44,790 nucleotides of DNA from Daldinia sp. FL1419 (taxonomy: Eukaryota; Ascomycota; Sordariomycetes; Xylariales; Hypoxylaceae), in assembly GCA_025201765.1 (NCBI GenBank), contig MU623530.1, positions 6,246 through 51,035 of the forward strand, written 5' to 3'. Within the stretch, counting starts at the first letter, position 1. Every line of letters starts with the position of its first letter. The notes beneath the pieces are model-generated. The model made no database searches. It was given only the letters and a program-made list of their open reading frames with translations, and was not told the origin of the DNA. A program made the position numbers and the translations under genes. This document shows, in pieces, positions 21,531 to 30,596 of the stretch.

Positions 21531-22394
21531 CCTTAAATTATAATAAAAAATACAAATATTTATTAATATTGTAAAATATTTTAAAAACTTTATTAGTAAA
21601 TATTTATATTTTGTAATATTATTAATAATTTTAATAGGAAATTAGTAAAAGAATATATTGGTTAAATTAATAAAAAGAATTAAGTAAATATAATATAAAA
21701 TATATAAATATATTATTATTATATTTATAATATAATAATTTAATTAGAAATTATTTATTATATTGGAATTAAATGTTAGTAAAAGGTATATAATAATAGT
21801 ATTATTATAATCTTATTTATATAATAATTAATAAATCTTATATCTAATAACCTATTTCTCCAAAACTTTAATAAAAATATAATGATATTATTTAATATAA
21901 AAGTAAAAACTGTTTGGAATTATGTTTTTATTATAATATTAATGTTATTAAATTAAAGGAAGTAATATCATTATAATTATAAACTATAAATTATTAAAAA
22001 CAAATAATAATAAAATTAAATAACCAATTTAAATCTTATATTTTCTTAATTCCATTAAATATTATAGTATATATATTATCTACAAACCTATAAAAATTAA
22101 TATTTTAATTATTTATTTATTTAGACCATTAGAGATAATATACATTAAATTTCATTTAATAACCAATAAAAAATAATAACATACCATAAAACATCCATAC
22201 AAATTAAATTAACTTAATTTATAAATAATATATAAATATTTGAAATTTAATATAAAATAACTTCCATATCTCAAAAAAAAAAATCATAATTATTTTATAA
22301 TATATAAAAATAAATTACATAAAATCTTAATGCATAAATGAGCACTTAGTGATCTGCCATATGTAATAAAATTAATTTATAAAATAATAATTCT
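21531..22394 (+). other. Gypsy internal region, probably RNase H part, decayed
   Basis: Almost pure A/T sequence downstream of the reverse transcriptase relic, up to the TIR element insertion. No motif is readable. RNase H would be expected here from the gypsy gene order. Confidence 0.35.
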
Positions 22395-22534
22395 TTAAAA
22401 AAGAGCAATACTAGTTGGGCAGTAGGGGGCGTGATATTTGGGCAGTAGTCACATAATTTATGAGGTGCACCATAGGTATGTATTTTTATATATAATTTTA
22501 ATAATAGTCTTTTGTATTAAAAATAAATCTTCTT

Positions 22535-23276
22535 AATTTAATATGCAATAGGAATATATAATAAGAATTATTTTGAAGGACTTTGATAAGCCTTTAAGAA
22601 TTACTTTCCTATTTGATCAATTTAAGTTATAGATAGTTCTTTAAAAATTATTTCTATATAGTTTTATACGAATAATATACATTCTTTTGGGCCTATAATT
22701 TTATTATACGTGCTATTATTACAAAATAATCATATATAGTAATTTATTTATTTAATCATTTTGATACTTTTATCAAAATATAATCACCTTATATCTTCAA
22801 GTTTATATTGAATAGGAGCTCTAATAGCTCCTGTAGGATATGCCTTATACTTTAATTAACCCATAATAAGCCAGAGGTTGTATAAGTTTGAAGATATAAG
22901 GTAACTATATTTTGAAGAGGGGAATAGGTTGATTGGATAGAGAAATAAATATAAATGATTACTTACTAATGGTAATACATTTTAAGAAAATATCTTCAAA
23001 AAGGAGATTAAAAATTGTATATTCTTATATAAAGGTTCTATAAAGGCGATCTCTAAAGAACTATGTAGTACTTGAGCTGATCAGGCAAGAAAACAACTCC
23101 TGAAGACCTATTTATATCCAAAGAGCTGTAAACCTTAGAAGGGGGGGGTCAACAAGGTCCTTCAAGGTAGCTCTTATTACCTAATCACACTACCCCGGTT
23201 CAATATAGCTTCTGGTTGTTATAGGTTAATTAAAATATAGGGTATATCCTACAAGAACTATTAAAGCTCCTATTCA
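22535..23276 (-). repeat. Family B element, minus-strand copy split by a later insertion
   Basis: On the minus strand, 23276 downward gives the family B start (TGAATAGGAGCTTTAATAG). The copy stops at 23203 inside the CCAGAAGCTATAT segment and resumes at 22804 with AACTTGAAGATATAAGG, exactly where the family sequence should continue. It runs on to about 22535. The gap is filled by the plus-strand copy 22809-23202. Confidence 0.7.
22809..23202 (+). mobile_element. Family B element, second full copy
   Basis: 394 bp from TGAATAGGAGCTCTAATAG to CCCCGGTTCA with ATAT on both sides (22805-22808 and 23203-23206). Joining the flanks with one ATAT removed restores the uninterrupted family B sequence of the reversed host copy, so the insertion point and the ATAT (or TA) duplication are directly shown. 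It is only lightly mutated. Confidence 0.8.
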
Positions 23277-23429
23277 TCTTCTTTAAAGAATTAAAATCCC
23301 AAAGAGGTACAAAAAAATACCAAGAAGTATATACTGAAAAGTACGTATCCCTTGGGGACCCTACTTCTTTTGTAACTACTGCCCAAATATCACACCCCCT
23401 ACTGCCCAACTAGTATTGCTCTTAAAAAA

Positions 23430-24118
23430 TACCAAATTATAATGAATTATTAATCTACATATATTTATTACACATAAATCATAGATATTCTATTATAAGA
23501 ATATTTCAATAAAAAATATTAAAAAAGTATTAATATTTAAATTTAATATTAATTATATAAAAAATAATAATGAAATATCTTAATTATTAATTAATAAAAA
23601 AACCAAATCCTATATTACCTAATTTACAACCTATCCAACCACCTACACCTTTAACTAAATAAATAATTAATTATACATTAATATATACCATTATAATATT
23701 AATAACTATTAAATATATTACAAAATAAATCATAATTACAATCATACCAAATATATTATTTATTAATTACATATTACTATTAAAATTAATTAATAATATT
23801 TTTAATTACCTATAAAAATAAATTAATAATAATATAAATAATCTATATCTTTCTTATTTCATTAGTTCCGCCATAATCCTAACTGACCAATCAATTTCCA
23901 AAGAAATCCCCTGCAATTTCGGATGTTTTCAGCTGTTGTACAATAGCCTCCAATCAAAAATACATACAACTTATCTCAAAAAACCACAAATTTAATTAAA
24001 TTTTAAATAATATTAATTATTAATATTTTTAAATAATTTTCAAATTAATATAATAAATTAAAATGGTTTTAAATTTTAATATATCCCGTGCGCGCACTTG
24101 TGACTTCCCCATGACATA
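23430..24118 (+). other. Gypsy internal region, probably RNase H to integrase, decayed
   Basis: AT-rich with residual C but few G on the plus strand, the pattern of G-to-A conversion. No motif is readable. A GC-richer patch from about 23865 to 23950 and another at 24085-24118 may be part of another insertion, but no boundaries are visible. Confidence 0.35.
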
Positions 24119-24948
24119 TCCCTTGAGGTGCGAGAGTGGCACAGTGGGGGGCGCTAAAAATTGTGTCCAATCAGAAATTATTAAAATGTAGCTACATGCT
24201 TTTACAGCAAAATTTGCTTGTGCTATAAGTACCAGCATCTATCAGTTTTACAAATCAATATAATACACTTTTTAACGTGCCACACAAGTCAACCGATCAA
24301 ACAAGTCAACCGATCAGCCGAAATATAACCGAAAATCAAAGAAATTTGAAAATCGTAACTTTACGAATTCTTAATCTTATTTTTTCAAATTTTAATATAT
24401 TTTATGTTATATAAATCTAATATCATAAAAAAATTGAAAAAATTCTCCCAGGGGTATAGAAGAAGTTGGTTAAAATATTGATTGTTTTAGATTCACTTTT
24501 CCGTTTTTTATTTTTAATAAATTGAAAAAAATTATATAAAATTTAGAAAAAATATTATAATTATTATTTTTAAAAGAAATATTTAAATTTTAAAACTGAT
24601 TTTTGATACGATTTTTTCTGAATAGAACGCACGTTTACGCACAGACGTATTTTGTATGTATTTTCGCTGATTGGTTGACTTGTTTGATCGGTTGACTTGT
24701 GGGGTACGTTATAATAAAAATGTTGAAAATATAAGTTAAAAAAATTATTATAATAAAATATAATTAAATATGTATTTATTAAAATTAATTATTATTTATT
24801 ATAATTTAAAATTAAGTATTTTGTTGTGTTAAATAGATTTTTATGGTATGAGGTGAGGCTATTTTCGTTGTATATGAGCTTTTGGACCAATCAAACTATT
24901 AGTAAACTTTTAGTCCGCCCCACTGTGTCACTCTCGCACCTTGAAGGA
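24119..24948. mobile_element. TA-flanked MITE-like element interrupted by a second MITE
   Basis: The ends at 24119-24160 and 24907-24948 are inverted repeats of about 40 bp sharing AGGTGCGAGAGTG and CACAGTGGGG, with differences mainly transitions. TA stands outside both ends (24117-24118 and 24949-24950). Without the 435-bp insertion at 24275-24709 the element is about 390 bp. It has no coding capacity; the minus-strand 69-codon frame over its left end is fortuitous. The TA duplication suggests Tc1/mariner or pogo-type mobilisation. Confidence 0.75.
24275..24709. mobile_element. MITE with 44-bp terminal inverted repeats (copy 2, nested)
   Basis: Same family as 1847-2282 and almost the same length. 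Inverted ends ACGTGCCACACAAG... and ...CTTGTGGGGTACGT each contain two tandem CAAGTCAACCGATCAAA-like motifs, with TA on both sides (24273-24274 and 24710-24711). It is much less RIP-converted than copy 1, so it shows the family's sequence better. It sits inside the TA-flanked element 24119-24948. Confidence 0.88.
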
Positions 24949-24959
24949 TAGTTTTTTCA

Positions 24960-27900
24960 ATTGAACAAAAACTTACATTAATAAAATCCCCCTTATAAAT
25001 CGTTCAACCAAGATATTAAACAAATGCTTTAATTAATCAAATACTCTAATTCAATAAAAGCTCTAATTCAAAAAAAGCTTTAATTTAATAAGAACTCTAA
25101 TAACTAAATATAAGGTAATTATATCTTAAATAAAATAAATATTAAAATAATCAAATAAAAGACTAATAAAAGTAATTGTTAATAATGGTAATTGGCGTTC
25201 AAAAAATAGAATAAATAATATATTTAGCAAAAAAACAAATGTATAAACTATCGTAAAAAACTATATAAAAAGTGGTGATTAAAAAGATTAACCTGATTAA
25301 GTAAAAATTAACTCTTAAAGGCCTATTTATATCCAAAAAAACCTATAAAAACCCTAAAAAGGTTTATTCTATAAAAGTTAATAAGATTTTACAAAATAAC
25401 TTCAATTACGTAATTATACTACCCCAGTTTATTATAATAGAGAATTTAATTTAATTAAATAATAATTAATTTTTAAGGATTTATATTAAATAGGAACTTT
25501 AATAATTAAATATGTAATAATTATATCCTAAAGAAAGTAATAAAATAATTAAATGAAAGGTAAATAAAAATAACTACTTACAATAATAACTAGCGCTTAA
25601 AAAATAAAAAAGATGATATTTAATAAGAAATAAAATTATAAATTATCGTAAGAAGTTACAAGAAAAGCTAAATAAGTTAATGTTTAAGAACTTGACCTAA
25701 TTAAGCAAAAATTAACTCTTAAGGCTTATATATTGGATAGGAATTATAATAAAATAAGAACTTTAATAGTTAGGTAAATATAAAATAATTATATCCTAAA
25801 AGATGGTATTAAAATAATTAAATAAAAAGATTAATAAAGGTAATTATTAATAATAATAATTAGTGTTTAAAAAATAATATTTAATAAAAAAACAAATTTA
25901 TAAACTATTATAAAAACTATAAAAAAAAATAATAATTTTATTAAGTTTAGTTTAATTAAATGAAAATTAACTTTTAAAAACTTATATATTAAATCGAAAC
26001 TTTAATTTAAAATTAATATTAATTTTAATAGTTTTTGTAAGATATATTTTAGAATTTAATTACCCTATAATAAACTATATTTTAAGAAATATATTAAAAT
26101 AATTAAATAAAAAATTAATAAAAATAATTATTTATAATAATAATTAATATTTAAAAAATAAAATAAATAATATATTTAATAAAAAATAAGAAAACTATAA
26201 ATTATTATAAAAAATTATATAAAGGATACTATTTATAAAATTTAATTTAATTAAATAAAAATTAATTTTAAGGGATTTAAATATTAAATAAAAATTTCAA
26301 TTTAGGGTTAATGTTATTAAATAAAAACTTTAATTAAATAGAAGTTTTAATAGTTTTCGTAAAATATACCTTACATTTTAACTACTCCATAATTAATTAT
26401 ATTTTAAAAAGAATAAATATTAAAATAATTAAATAAAATGCTAATAAATAGGGGTATTTATTAGTATTTAAAAGATAAAATAAATAATATATTTAATAAA
26501 AAAGAAAAATTAAAAACTATTATAAAAAATTATATAAAAAATTATATTTAAAAAATTTAATTTAATTAAATAAAAATTCACTCTTAAAGACTTATATATA
26601 TTTAGAAAAGATTTATAGGAATTTTAAAAGGGGTTGTTTTTATAAAATTAATAAGTTTTTATAAGGTAATTCTAGTTATATATTAAAATATTAAATAACA
26701 ATTTATATTAATAAATTCCCTTAGAAATCATTTAATGAGGGTTAATATGTAATTATTATTTATATTAAATAAGAATTTTAATTAAATAGGAGTTTTAATA
26801 GTTATTTAAATGCAAAATAATTATATCTTAAAAAAAATATTAAAATGATTAGATAAAAGGTTAATAAAAGTAATAACTAATAATGGTAATGCGCTTTTAA
26901 AAGGTTATATTCAATAAGAAGTAAGAAAAATATATATAATTGTATAAAATTTTATAAAAAAACTAATATTTCTATGTTTAAGAATATAATTTGATTAGAT
27001 AGGAATCAATTTATAAAGCCTTATATATCCCCTAAAAAAGTTTGTAGAAATTTTAGAAAAATTAATTCCATAAAGGCTAATAAAACTTTATAATGTAATT
27101 CCAATAAATAGGAGTTTTAATAATTTTTGTAAGATATATTTTAACCTTATATTTTTATCATACAAAACTCTCTAAAAAAACTAACAATTTTATAATTAAA
27201 AACTTAAACTAATCAAATAAGAAAACAACTTCTAAAAACCTATTTATATCCAAAAAAGAACTTTAATAACTCCTGCAGAATATACCCTACACTTTTATTA
27301 TATAAAACTCTATAAAAAAACTAAAAATTTTATACTTAATAATTTAAACTAATCAAACAAAAATCAACACTTAAAAATCTATATATTAAATATAAATTCT
27401 AAGTATTCAAATAAAAACCTTAATAACATTTCAACTAATTTATAATAAACTAGAGGTTATATAAAATAAAAAATGTAAGGTAATTATATTTTAAAAATAT
27501 TAAAATGATTAAATAAAAAAATAAATAAAAATAATTACCTAATAATAATAACGCACTCCTAAAAAATTATATTCAATAAAGATAAGAAAAACATATATAC
27601 CTATTTATATAAAACTTTATAAAAAAACTAATAATTCTATATTTGAGAACTTAGGTTGATCGTGTAAAACTTAACCTAATCAAACAAGAAAACAATTTTG
27701 AAAGGCATATTTATATCCAAAAAAGCTTAAAGACCTTAGAAAGATTAATTCTATAAAAACTAAAAAAATCTTACAAAATAATATTAATTATACAATCACA
27801 TTACCTTAATTCATTAAAATAAAAAATATAATTTAATTAAATAAAGAAATAATTTTTAAAATTTTATTTATATTTAAAAAAATTTATAAAGATTTTAAAA

Positions 27901-27960
27901 AATTAATTTTATAAAAATTAATAAAATTTTGCAAAATAATTTTAATTATATAATATTTAT
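24960..27960 (+). repeat. Three-kilobase tandem/nested array of family B relics
   Basis: Units marked by the conserved phrase (G/A)TAATTATATCCTAAA followed by TATTAAAATAATTAAATAAAAG recur near 25110, 25518, 25788, 26078, 26388, 26820 and 27482, all in plus orientation. They are 270-430 bp apart, with two shorter 150-bp deletion derivatives at about 27118-27360. Several units keep the TAATAAT...TAGCGCTTAAAAAATA segment and the 3' half with GGCTTATATAT. The array lies inside the gypsy element. Decay is RIP-like. Whether it arose by unequal exchange or by repeated insertion at the ATAT sites family B prefers is unclear. Confidence 0.65.
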
Positions 27961-28263
27961 TTTAAGTTTTTAATTTAATTATAACAAAAACCCCTTTATT
28001 AAAACCCCCTTTAACAAAGAAACAAAAACCTAATTAAAGTGATTTTATTATAAAAATAATTTAATTAAAAATATAAGATTAATTTTATATTATAATATTA
28101 AAAAGAATTATTAAAATTATATATATATAAAATATATAGATTTTTTTATTTAAATATTATATTTATTATTAAATATTAAATTAATAATTATAGAACAAAA
28201 TCAATCAATCCTAAAAAGCTAACTGGTCACAAAGCAACCAATCCAAAAAAACTAGTTTTATAA

Positions 28264-28450
28264 ATTATAATATTAAATAATAAATCAAATACCATAGATT
28301 TATAATCAAAACAATCATTCCATTACATCCTAAAACTAATAAAAAAATAGAAAAAGTAAATAGGGATATTAAATAAATTATATTATAAAAATATTATATA
28401 AATTTATTTATAATTTCCCCAATTAAATTACTTAAATACATATTAATAAT
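28264..28450 (+). pseudogene. Gypsy integrase core relic
   Basis: From 28299 the plus-strand frame reads FIIKTIIPLHPKTNKKIEKV followed by NRD. This is the retroviral-type integrase block YHPQTDGQxERVNRxL, with the catalytic Glu codon at 28350-28352 and the Gly converted to Lys or similar. The frame stays readable for some 40 further codons (ILYKYYINLFIISPIKLLKY). The orientation and position before the 3' LTR agree with Ty3/gypsy. Confidence 0.85.
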
Positions 28451-29031
28451 TTATAATTATACTTTAAAATAAAAAAAATATGATAATTATTTCCTCCTAT
28501 TTAATACATAACCGCCACAATTCTAACAACCTCCCAATTTTACCAAATATAGTTGTAAAATTAATAAAAAGAAATATTTACAATTAAATTAATTATAAAA
28601 TATAAAATTCCATTAATTTATAACCAATTTAATAACATTAAATTATTTAAAGATCAAATATATATTTATTTATAAAAAAAGAAAAGTTTAATACGAACCT
28701 ACGCACCCAAAGACTAAATATTATAAGTATACTAACAAACATCCAAACATAAACCCTATTACAATAATCTTTAAACTATAATAAATTATTATTTAGATAA
28801 TATATATAAAATTTAAAATCCCAAAAATATAAAATTATAGAATAAATATAATAATATGAACTTATTCTTAACTTACATTAACGATAGATATTTAATATAA
28901 AATATATAATATATTAATAAATATATATTAAAATAAAAGAAAATTAAATTTATATATTTAATAATATAAATAGAATATTAATATATAAATTAATTAAAAA
29001 AATCATATATAATATTTAAAAACAAATATTT
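28451..29031 (+). other. Gypsy 3' internal region
   Basis: This sequence lies between the integrase relic and the polypurine tract. A moderately preserved patch at 28685-28765 shows no clear chromodomain or other motif. The rest is A/T decay. Confidence 0.4.
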
Positions 29032-29048
29032 TAAAATAAAGAGGATAA
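29032..29048 (+). other. Polypurine tract of the gypsy element
   Basis: The purine-rich AAAATAAAGAGGATAA-type run directly before the TG of the right LTR is where the plus-strand primer of an LTR retrotransposon lies. RIP and A/T bias make its exact limits uncertain. Confidence 0.5.
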
Positions 29049-29258
29049 TGTAGATCCTGCTAGAAGCACGAACCACCTGGCCCAACAAAATTATACACCG
29101 CTTAAAGCTAAACTTAATATAAATATCTATACTACAAACCTAATATAAATTCTTAAAAAATATATAATTAGTTCATTATTAATATAAATTTATTTAAACC
29201 TTAATTATTATATAATAATTAATGCCTTAAATTTCGGTAAAGACCACCTAAACGCACA
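29049..29258 (+). repeat. Gypsy 3' LTR
   Basis: 210 bp, the same length as 17498-17707 and aligned to it without gaps. It begins TGTAGATCCTGCTAGAAGCA and ends CTAAACGCACA. Here the first 120 bp are the RIP-converted part and the end is clean, the reverse of the 5' LTR pattern, so the two copies together reveal the original sequence. Confidence 0.8.
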
Positions 29259-29599
29259 ATGGTTAATTAAGATATGCTTGATCAATTGGGATATGGCTGG
29301 GTACGAGGCTGATGAGGCTGGGCTGATCAGCTAAGATGTGGCTAACTGTAAGGCTAGCCAATCAGAAAAAGCTCATATATTTGGCTAATAAAACGTAAAT
29401 AATTTATAAAACCCTCAAAATCCAAAATTCTTTAATTTAAAAAAATGGTTTAATATCTTAATTAAATAAAGAAAATTAATAAAATTTAAGAAAATTAAAT
29501 ATATAAAATTATTTAAAATTTAAAAATTATAAAATCAATTTAAGGGATTAATATATTTAATAAGGTCATTTTTTTCTCTATTTATATCAATAATTTTCC
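29259..29599. other. Right flank of the gypsy element
   Basis: Positions 29259-29395 have near-normal composition with repeated GAGGCTGATGAGGCTGGGCTG-like words and the 10-bp palindrome GCTGATCAGC at 29322-29331. Positions 29396-29599 are AT-rich. No gene or known repeat is visible. Confidence 0.5.
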
Positions 29600-30596
29600 A
29601 ATATAAAACCTTAAGAAAACTTAAGGCATATCCTAAAGTCAAGCATTCTATATAATAACTCTGATCTACGTAAATTTACTAAGATAAGCTCAACTCCAAT
29701 CACCAATTTCAGAACATTCTAGGTCTATGCCAAACACCACCCCACCACTAAAAAGGCAACCATTGAGAAAGAACCACTATCTTTCAATTACCCGCATTAG
29801 CCATTCGCCCGTAGCCCATCACCCACAAACCGCATATTCGCAAATACGAAGCCACTAAGATTTCCATTCCAAATAATCCATTCATTCTTATCAATCTATG
29901 AATTTTGTCACTTCCCACCCAATACCGCAAACCCTCTATCCATAATCCATAATCCACAATTTATGGTCCATTATCCCATTTTCTACACTAGGGTGCTATT
30001 CAATGTTCATTATCCATTATCCAACTACCAGACGCCTAATGCATTCTCTCCCCGGTCTCTAGTAACTCCATTAGCTCCATTCACGATCCACTTCCCCCAC
30101 CGCCCAGCGGAGGCCGCGGAGTCTTCAATGCAAACTAGCGGTGCGTCGTTTGTGGCCTTACGTGGATTTGGGTCCATGGCATCTTTTCGTCACGGGGTTA
30201 AAAACAAGCTGGGGTTAATAATAATACCTGATTGCTGGGTTCGCTGGGCTCACTGGGTCCGATCCAAATATTATTTCCTATTAATCCTTTCTTTTCTTGT
30301 TCTCCTTATTCGGATGGCAATATTAATGATTGACATTATATCCAAATCACTTATTTTTATTATTTCTGCGCATCTACTTTCTTTATTTCCTTGCCCAACT
30401 ACCCATCTTCTAATTGTTTTACCATCACATTTATTTATTAAATCGCCGTCCCAATTTGCTAGCTACTTCTTTACATGACTTTTGTAACCCTAGTACATTT
30501 TTACGCCGCTGCTTGTTCCGGGTTAACATTAACGTGGTGTGGTCGCCGGTAGTCGGAAGATAGCTCTCTTATCCACCCCCCTCCTCCGCCCCAAAA
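29600..30596 (+). promoter_or_regulatory. Upstream region of the 784-aa gene
   Basis: GC-normal non-coding DNA that escaped RIP. Around 29936-30022 the word CCATTATCC or CCATAATCC recurs about six times, partly in tandem. A long C/T-rich tract (about 30566-30594) ends right at the start codon, as in many fungal promoters and leaders. A 171-codon frame at 29963-30478 has no recognisable product and is treated as chance. The transcription start cannot be fixed. Confidence 0.45.

Larger units (their letters stand above)
22403..23421. mobile_element. DNA transposon with 47-bp terminal inverted repeats and 8-bp target duplication
   Basis: The ends at 22403-22449 and 23375-23421 are inverted copies of each other over 47 bp with a single C/T difference. 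They begin GAGCAATACTAG and contain GGGCAGTAG twice. TTAAAAAA stands immediately outside on both sides (22395-22402 and 23422-23429). An 8-bp duplication suggests hAT or a related superfamily, though the long inverted repeat is more like a Mutator or an unclassified fungal element. There is no transposase frame. The interior is filled by a reversed family B copy split by another family B copy. The termini are almost free of RIP while the surrounding gypsy DNA is not. Confidence 0.85.
17498..29258 (+). mobile_element. Ty3/gypsy retrotransposon, RIP-killed and filled with nested insertions
   Basis: Two 210-bp TG...CA direct repeats (17498-17707 and 29049-29258) bracket, in one orientation, relics of Gag zinc knuckle (19086), reverse transcriptase (21121-21530) and integrase (28264-28450): the gypsy order. 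A purine-rich tract precedes the right LTR. GTGG before the left LTR and ATGG after the right one fit a 4-bp target duplication with one RIP transition. The span is 11.8 kb. Removing family B, LINE-like, TIR-element, MITE and tandem-array insertions (about 5.6 kb) leaves roughly 6 kb, a normal gypsy length. All frames are broken by stops at RIP-type sites. Confidence 0.8.

Noticed and set aside
24029..24238. 69-codon minus-strand frame with near-normal composition
   Set aside because: It covers the inverted-repeat end of the TA-flanked MITE-like element. The GC-normal look comes from the element, not from coding.
29963..30478. 171-codon plus-strand frame upstream of the 784-aa gene
   Set aside because: The sequence is low-complexity and T/C-rich, with apparent hydrophobic runs caused by base composition. 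The front overlaps the CCATTATCC repeats, and no domain or family is recognisable. It is more likely promoter and leader DNA.
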